Shown here: positions 60,278 to 64,000 of the stretch, in pieces | How the letters are laid out: each line of letters begins with the position of its first letter | How positions within the stretch are numbered: the first letter of the stretch is position 1 | From: DVED01 sp963838375 | GTDB taxonomy: Bacteria > Cyanobacteriota > Cyanobacteriia > Cyanobacteriales > Geitlerinemataceae | Length of the DNA: 64,000 bases | Reading direction: 5' to 3' | NCBI GenBank assembly: GCA_963838375.1 | Contig: CAWIQY010000016.1 | Span: 248,001 to 312,000 of the forward strand | Program-made: the position numbers and the translations under genes | The notes under the pieces: model-generated | Database searches by the model: none | Told to the model about the DNA's origin: nothing | Seen by the model: the letters and a program-made list of their open reading frames with translations, nothing else

Positions 60278-62395
60278 ATGACTAAAATTTTTACACCTCA
60301 GTTGCCGCCTGCCGCTGAACTTGCCCGCAATTATAGAAAACCACCACGACTTATGCAGCCATTGGTCGATCCGGCTCAGGTGGGGCAGCAGATTACCCAA
60401 ATCCTGGTCAATAGCCTCGAATCAGATACCCTGTTGTCTGACATTGCGGGGGTTTTGACTCGAGCCTTTTCCGCCGCAGGAACATCGATTGCGGTACGGG
60501 AAAAAAAGAAGCTCATTTCCCGTGCGGTCGATTGGCATCCCCAACACCAACCCGGTAAATCCAGTAGCAATCCTTCTGTCATTTGGGAACCTCCCCCCTT
60601 GAGCCGCCAGTTTATGAAGGATCGCTTTCTGGCGATCGCCGATCTGCAACAGGTTGAAATTAGCAGTAAAATAGCGGCTGGTTACCGAAAGGCGAACATT
60701 CGATCCATTTTGGCGATCGAAACTCGCTCTCAGGGTCACATGACCGGTGCGATCGTCCTGATGCGATCGGGGGCTTACAATTGGACAGAATCCGAGATCT
60801 CTGCCCTCAAAACCGCAGCCGAAATCACCTCGATTGCCATTACTCAAGTCCAACAAGCGGAAGCGATTCGCACACTCCAAAAGCAGACCGGGACGTTTAA
60901 CCACCAACAAGCGCTCAGCGCCCGCTTGACCAAGGTCATTCTCAACTCATTGGATTTGACCGAAGTCTTACAAGAAGCGATCGAAGGCATTACGCAAGCT
61001 CTCCAAGTCACCCACGGTTTGGTGCTACTCCTCAAATATCCCGACGATCTGCCCGGACGAGCGCAACCGGAACGACGGTCAGTGGAGCGTCCCGCTATAG
61101 CCGACAGCGTCAGTCAACCCGCCGAGAGCGAGCAGGACATCGTATCCCAAATCAAGGTGACTGTCGTCGCTCAGTGGTGCGGTGAAGAGCGATCCTCATC
61201 ATCCTCTGTCTCAACAAGCTACACTCAGTTTGACCAAGCGTTTTGGATGTCCGAATGTGATTGGTGTCAGCACGCCTATTTCACGGCGCCTCAACCGCTG
61301 GCGATTGCCGATAGGCTCGAATGGCTCCGTACAAGCCCCCAGACTTTGCTCGCGCCCATCTTCCAACTCGACGCCATGCCAGCAGTCCTGTTGGTTCCCC
61401 TGATTCGCTCCAACGATCGTGCTCCCAACTCTCCCAAAATCTTAGGATTTTTGGTTTTGCAAAACGATCGACCTCGATCTTGGGAGATGGATGAATTGAA
61501 GCTGGTGGAACTGGTGGGTACGCAACTGGGAAACGCGCTGCTGCAAACGCGAATTTTACACCAAGTTCAACGTTTAGTTGGCGATCGCACAGCCCAGCTG
61601 CAACGGAGTATGGATGTGCAAGCCAAACTCTACGAACAAAGCCGCCGACAGGTTCACCAACTGCGATCGCTCCACCAACAAACCAGCGAATTTCTCGCTG
61701 CCGTCAGTCACGAACTGAATACGCCGCTCACGAGTATGGGTGTGGCGATCGAAATGTTGCGCCAAGTGGGACTCACCCCCGAACGTCAGACGACTTACCT
61801 CAATATATTGGATCAAGAGTGGCGGCGAGAAAAGAAGTTAGTCGAAAATTTGCTGATGTTGCAACGCTTGGAAGCGAAAGAAACCGCGCTTCAAGTCCAA
61901 TCGGTAGACTTAAAATCGTTAATTTCCGAGTTGAAAAGGGCATTCGAGAAAAAGTGGGCGCACAAAAACTTAAAATTAACCGTGGATCTGTCCCGCGTCA
62001 CTTTCAAGCTTAAAAGTGACGCCGATAGCCTAAAAACCATTCTAGAAGAACTCCTGACCAATGCGGGTAAATATTCCCACCCCGGAACGACGGCAATTTG
62101 CCAAGTGACCGAACAAGTGGTGGCAGAGACTCCAAAAGTCGTGTTTGCGGTCACGAACTTTGGAACCGAGATTCCCAAGGAAGATTTGCCTCACATTTTC
62201 GATCCCTTTCGTCGGCGTCAAGGGGCAACCTCCGAAGCCATTCCCGGAACGGGTTTGGGATTGGCGCTGGTGCGCGGATTGGTACAACTGTTGTATGGTG
62301 AGATTGGTGTTTCCTGTCGGGTCTTAGAGGATAAAGACACTAGTGAAATTCAATTCACTCTGACTTTGCCTCAAAATTTAGAAAACCCGGATTGA
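60278..62395 (+). CDS. GAF domain sensor histidine kinase
   Basis: 705 aa, no transmembrane helix. Two GAF domains: about residues 40-195 (ITQILVNSLESDTLLSDIAG, IGLAIE-type RSILAIETRSQGHMTGAIVL) and about 210-425 (LTKVILNSLDLTEVLQEAIE, LLAPIFQLDAMPAVLLVPL). The coiled linker and HisKA domain have the phospho-acceptor H in FLAAVSHELNTPLTSMG. The ATPase has LLTNAGKYSHPG (N), FDPFRRRQG (F) and GTGLGLALVRG (G2). The signal is probably cytosolic, perhaps a chromophore or small ligand, but no bilin-binding Cys is obvious. No response regulator is adjacent. Confidence 0.92.
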   Translation: MTKIFTPQLPPAAELARNYRKPPRLMQPLVDPAQVGQQITQILVNSLESDTLLSDIAGVLTRAFSAAGTSIAVREKKKLISRAVDWHPQHQPGKSSSNPSVIWEPPPLSRQFMKDRFLAIADLQQVEISSKIAAGYRKANIRSILAIETRSQGHMTGAIVLMRSGAYNWTESEISALKTAAEITSIAITQVQQAEAIRTLQKQTGTFNHQQALSARLTKVILNSLDLTEVLQEAIEGITQALQVTHGLVLLLKYPDDLPGRAQPERRSVERPAIADSVSQPAESEQDIVSQIKVTVVAQWCGEERSSSSSVSTSYTQFDQAFWMSECDWCQHAYFTAPQPLAIADRLEWLRTSPQTLLAPIFQLDAMPAVLLVPLIRSNDRAPNSPKILGFLVLQNDRPRSWEMDELKLVELVGTQLGNALLQTRILHQVQRLVGDRTAQLQRSMDVQAKLYEQSRRQVHQLRSLHQQTSEFLAAVSHELNTPLTSMGVAIEMLRQVGLTPERQTTYLNILDQEWRREKKLVENLLMLQRLEAKETALQVQSVDLKSLISELKRAFEKKWAHKNLKLTVDLSRVTFKLKSDADSLKTILEELLTNAGKYSHPGTTAICQVTEQVVAETPKVVFAVTNFGTEIPKEDLPHIFDPFRRRQGATSEAIPGTGLGLALVRGLVQLLYGEIGVSCRVLEDKDTSEIQFTLTLPQNLENPD

Positions 62396-62489
62396 GGCTG
62401 TTAAGTTAAGGCTGTCTAGTTAATATTGGCGATCGATCGTCGTTCGTCATGGGTTACCACGGGTTCGTTCCTAACTCGATCGATAATGT

Positions 62490-64000
62490 ATGGGTAAGAA
62501 GCCACGTATTCATCGCACATTGAAGCATTCAACAACTCCCAGCACGATCGTTCCGGCTCCATCGGCTCCCTTGCCTTGGCAACGCCATAAGTATTCTCTT
62601 CTTGCGCGTCAAATTGATGTTTTCACGGCGGCGGCTCAGTTAACCAGTTCTTTCTTGTGGGCGAAAATGTGGGGGAACAATTCGCCCCAAACACAAGAGC
62701 GCCGCGCCAGGCGAGTCGTCAAAAAATTAATTGATTTAGGTCCGACATTTATTAAAATCGGACAATCGCTTTCCACTCGCGGCGATCTGCTTTCTTGGGA
62801 GTACATTAAGGCTTTGAGCGAGTTACAAGATCGCGTTCCGGGGTTTAATGGTGAACAGGCGATCTCCATCGTTGAATCGGAATTGAATAACTCGATTCAC
62901 GCACTGTTTCGAGAGTTCGATCGCGTTCCCATTGCGGCAGCCAGTTTGGGACAAGTTCACAAAGCTCGACTGCATACGGGAGAAGAAGTTGTAGTAAAAA
63001 TACAACGTCCTGGACTCGATCGATTGTTAACCTTAGATTTTCAAGCTTTATATCAGTTAATTTTATTTGTCCAGCGCTATTTTCCTTGGACGAGAAAGTA
63101 CGAACTGGAAAAAATTCACCATGAATTCCGAAAATTAGTCTTTCAAGAAATTGACTACCTTCAAGAAGGAAAAAATGCCGATCGATTTCGAGAAAATTTT
63201 CAAGGTCACTCTCGAATTCTGGTTCCTTTAGTCTATTGGCAATATACCACCAAAAAAGTTTTAACATTAGAGTATTTACCGGGAATCAAAATCGACGATC
63301 GATCGACTCTAGAATCCATCGGGATTGATGTTAAAGAAATCAACAAAATCGGCATTAGTTGCTATCTCAAGCAGTTACTCGTCGATGGCTTTTTTCAAGT
63401 CGATCCCCATCCGGGAAATATGGCAGTTCAACCAGATGGCAGTCTCATTTTCTATGATTTTGGCATGATGGCTGAAATCAATACCCTGAACAAAAGCGAG
63501 ATGACGCGATCGTTCTTTGCTTTATTGAGGAAAGATACCGACGAACTAGTAGACACATTAATTTCGATGGGTTTAGTCGAACCGTCTTCCGATATGGAAC
63601 CCATCCGAACGTTAGTTGAGTTTGCCGTCGATCGATTTCGAGAAAGACCGATTGAGTTCCAAGAATTTAATGAGATCAAAGGGCAAATTTTGGTCATGTT
63701 CGAGCAGCAACCCTTCCGCTTGCCAGCCGAGATGACTTTCATATTAAAAGCCTTGGGAACTCTTGATGGTATCGCCCGAACCCTCGATAGCGAGTACAAT
63801 CTGATTGCTTGTGCCAAACCGTTTATTAAGAGCTTGGTTTTGACGAAGCAATCTGGTGGCATGATGAGCGAACTGGCACGACAAGCCCGAGATTTTGTTA
63901 AGCATAAAATAAATCAGCCTAGTGCGGCAGAAATTTTAATTCAACGTTTAGAAACTCGGTTAGAAAGAGGAGAATTGCAAGTTCGAGTTCGATCGCCCGA
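62490..64000 (+). CDS. ABC1/AarF/UbiB family protein kinase-like (3' end outside window)
   Basis: Start ATG at 62490 (MGKKPRIHRTLKHS); 503 codons are present before the window ends. Signature elements: the KxGQ motif in GPTFIKIGQSLSTRGDLLSW, the A-rich VPIAAASLGQVHKARL nucleotide loop, VVVKIQRPGLDRLL (catalytic K), the ExD-type IDYLQEGKNADRF, DPHPGNMAVQPDGSLIFYDFGMM. Cyanobacterial ABC1 kinases influence quinone and tocopherol metabolism or thylakoid stability; membrane association by C-terminal helices is expected beyond the window. Confidence 0.93.
   Translation, partial: MGKKPRIHRTLKHSTTPSTIVPAPSAPLPWQRHKYSLLARQIDVFTAAAQLTSSFLWAKMWGNNSPQTQERRARRVVKKLIDLGPTFIKIGQSLSTRGDLLSWEYIKALSELQDRVPGFNGEQAISIVESELNNSIHALFREFDRVPIAAASLGQVHKARLHTGEEVVVKIQRPGLDRLLTLDFQALYQLILFVQRYFPWTRKYELEKIHHEFRKLVFQEIDYLQEGKNADRFRENFQGHSRILVPLVYWQYTTKKVLTLEYLPGIKIDDRSTLESIGIDVKEINKIGISCYLKQLLVDGFFQVDPHPGNMAVQPDGSLIFYDFGMMAEINTLNKSEMTRSFFALLRKDTDELVDTLISMGLVEPSSDMEPIRTLVEFAVDRFRERPIEFQEFNEIKGQILVMFEQQPFRLPAEMTFILKALGTLDGIARTLDSEYNLIACAKPFIKSLVLTKQSGGMMSELARQARDFVKHKINQPSAAEILIQRLETRLERGELQVRVRSP

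Overview
The window comes from a cyanobacterium, most likely a filamentous, non-model lineage with intermediate GC. It carries photosynthesis genes (bciB for divinyl-chlorophyllide reduction, the photosystem II gene psb30), the cyanobacterial panC-cmk fusion, the cyanobacterial division gene zipN/ftn2, a bd-type quinol oxidase, xisH/xisI, a devBCA-type exporter, and very frequent GCGATCGC/CGATCG words (HIP1-like).

Layout. 1-1468: end of a urea ABC transporter operon (urtD, urtE). 1658-3407: a glutathione S-transferase converging on purM. 3665-18075: two very large paralogous DUF4347/RTX calcium-binding surface proteins (A and B, both on the minus strand). They are separated by a frameshifted rlpA, panC-cmk and a nuclease-like gene. 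The RTX tails of A and B are almost identical over about 1.9 kb, each gene carries its own single-base frameshift, and both have a related 5' leader of about 550 nt behind a conserved TATAAT box. 18394-21790: a CDF metal exporter, tRNA-Glu, a VWA protein and a tandem duplication of a Uma2 gene. 21851-25803: an M28 peptidase whose end is written by an IS left-end hairpin, followed by a tnpB-type IS interrupted by a second tnpB IS. 25929-32619: a TPR protein, a small membrane protein and a surface glycan block (sulfotransferase, two paralogous DxD glycosyltransferases, a GT10 fucosyltransferase-like enzyme).

32730-43551: housekeeping and metabolism (VOC protein, family 4 uracil-DNA glycosylase, lipase-like hydrolase, Uma2, frameshifted bciB, receiver/histidine kinase, pdhA, zipN, an iron-type alcohol dehydrogenase). 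43576-47532: an orphan dnd-associated protein 4, cydAB and xisHI. 47796-52108: devBCA with a divergent TetR gene and a perfect 19-bp operator-like palindrome between them. 52134-55747: a frameshifted B12-binding radical SAM gene and a solitary tnpB IS. 55896-64000: YkgJ-like protein, psb30, recJ, a proline-rich protein, a GAF histidine kinase and a truncated ABC1/AarF kinase.

Recurring themes: (1) five genes carry small frameshifts of 1 or 4 nt that restore family-typical reading frames when corrected; these are either sequence errors or real decay/phase switching. (2) Small repeats are abundant: heptanucleotide repeats that supply stop codons, GGGGCGAAGC palindromes inside the dev operon and glycan block, and other hairpin elements. 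(3) The best candidates for undescribed biology are the conserved structured-looking leader shared by the two RTX genes, and the inner tnpB element, which sits exactly behind the RuvC-I codons of another tnpB and carries a divergent 54-aa ORF.
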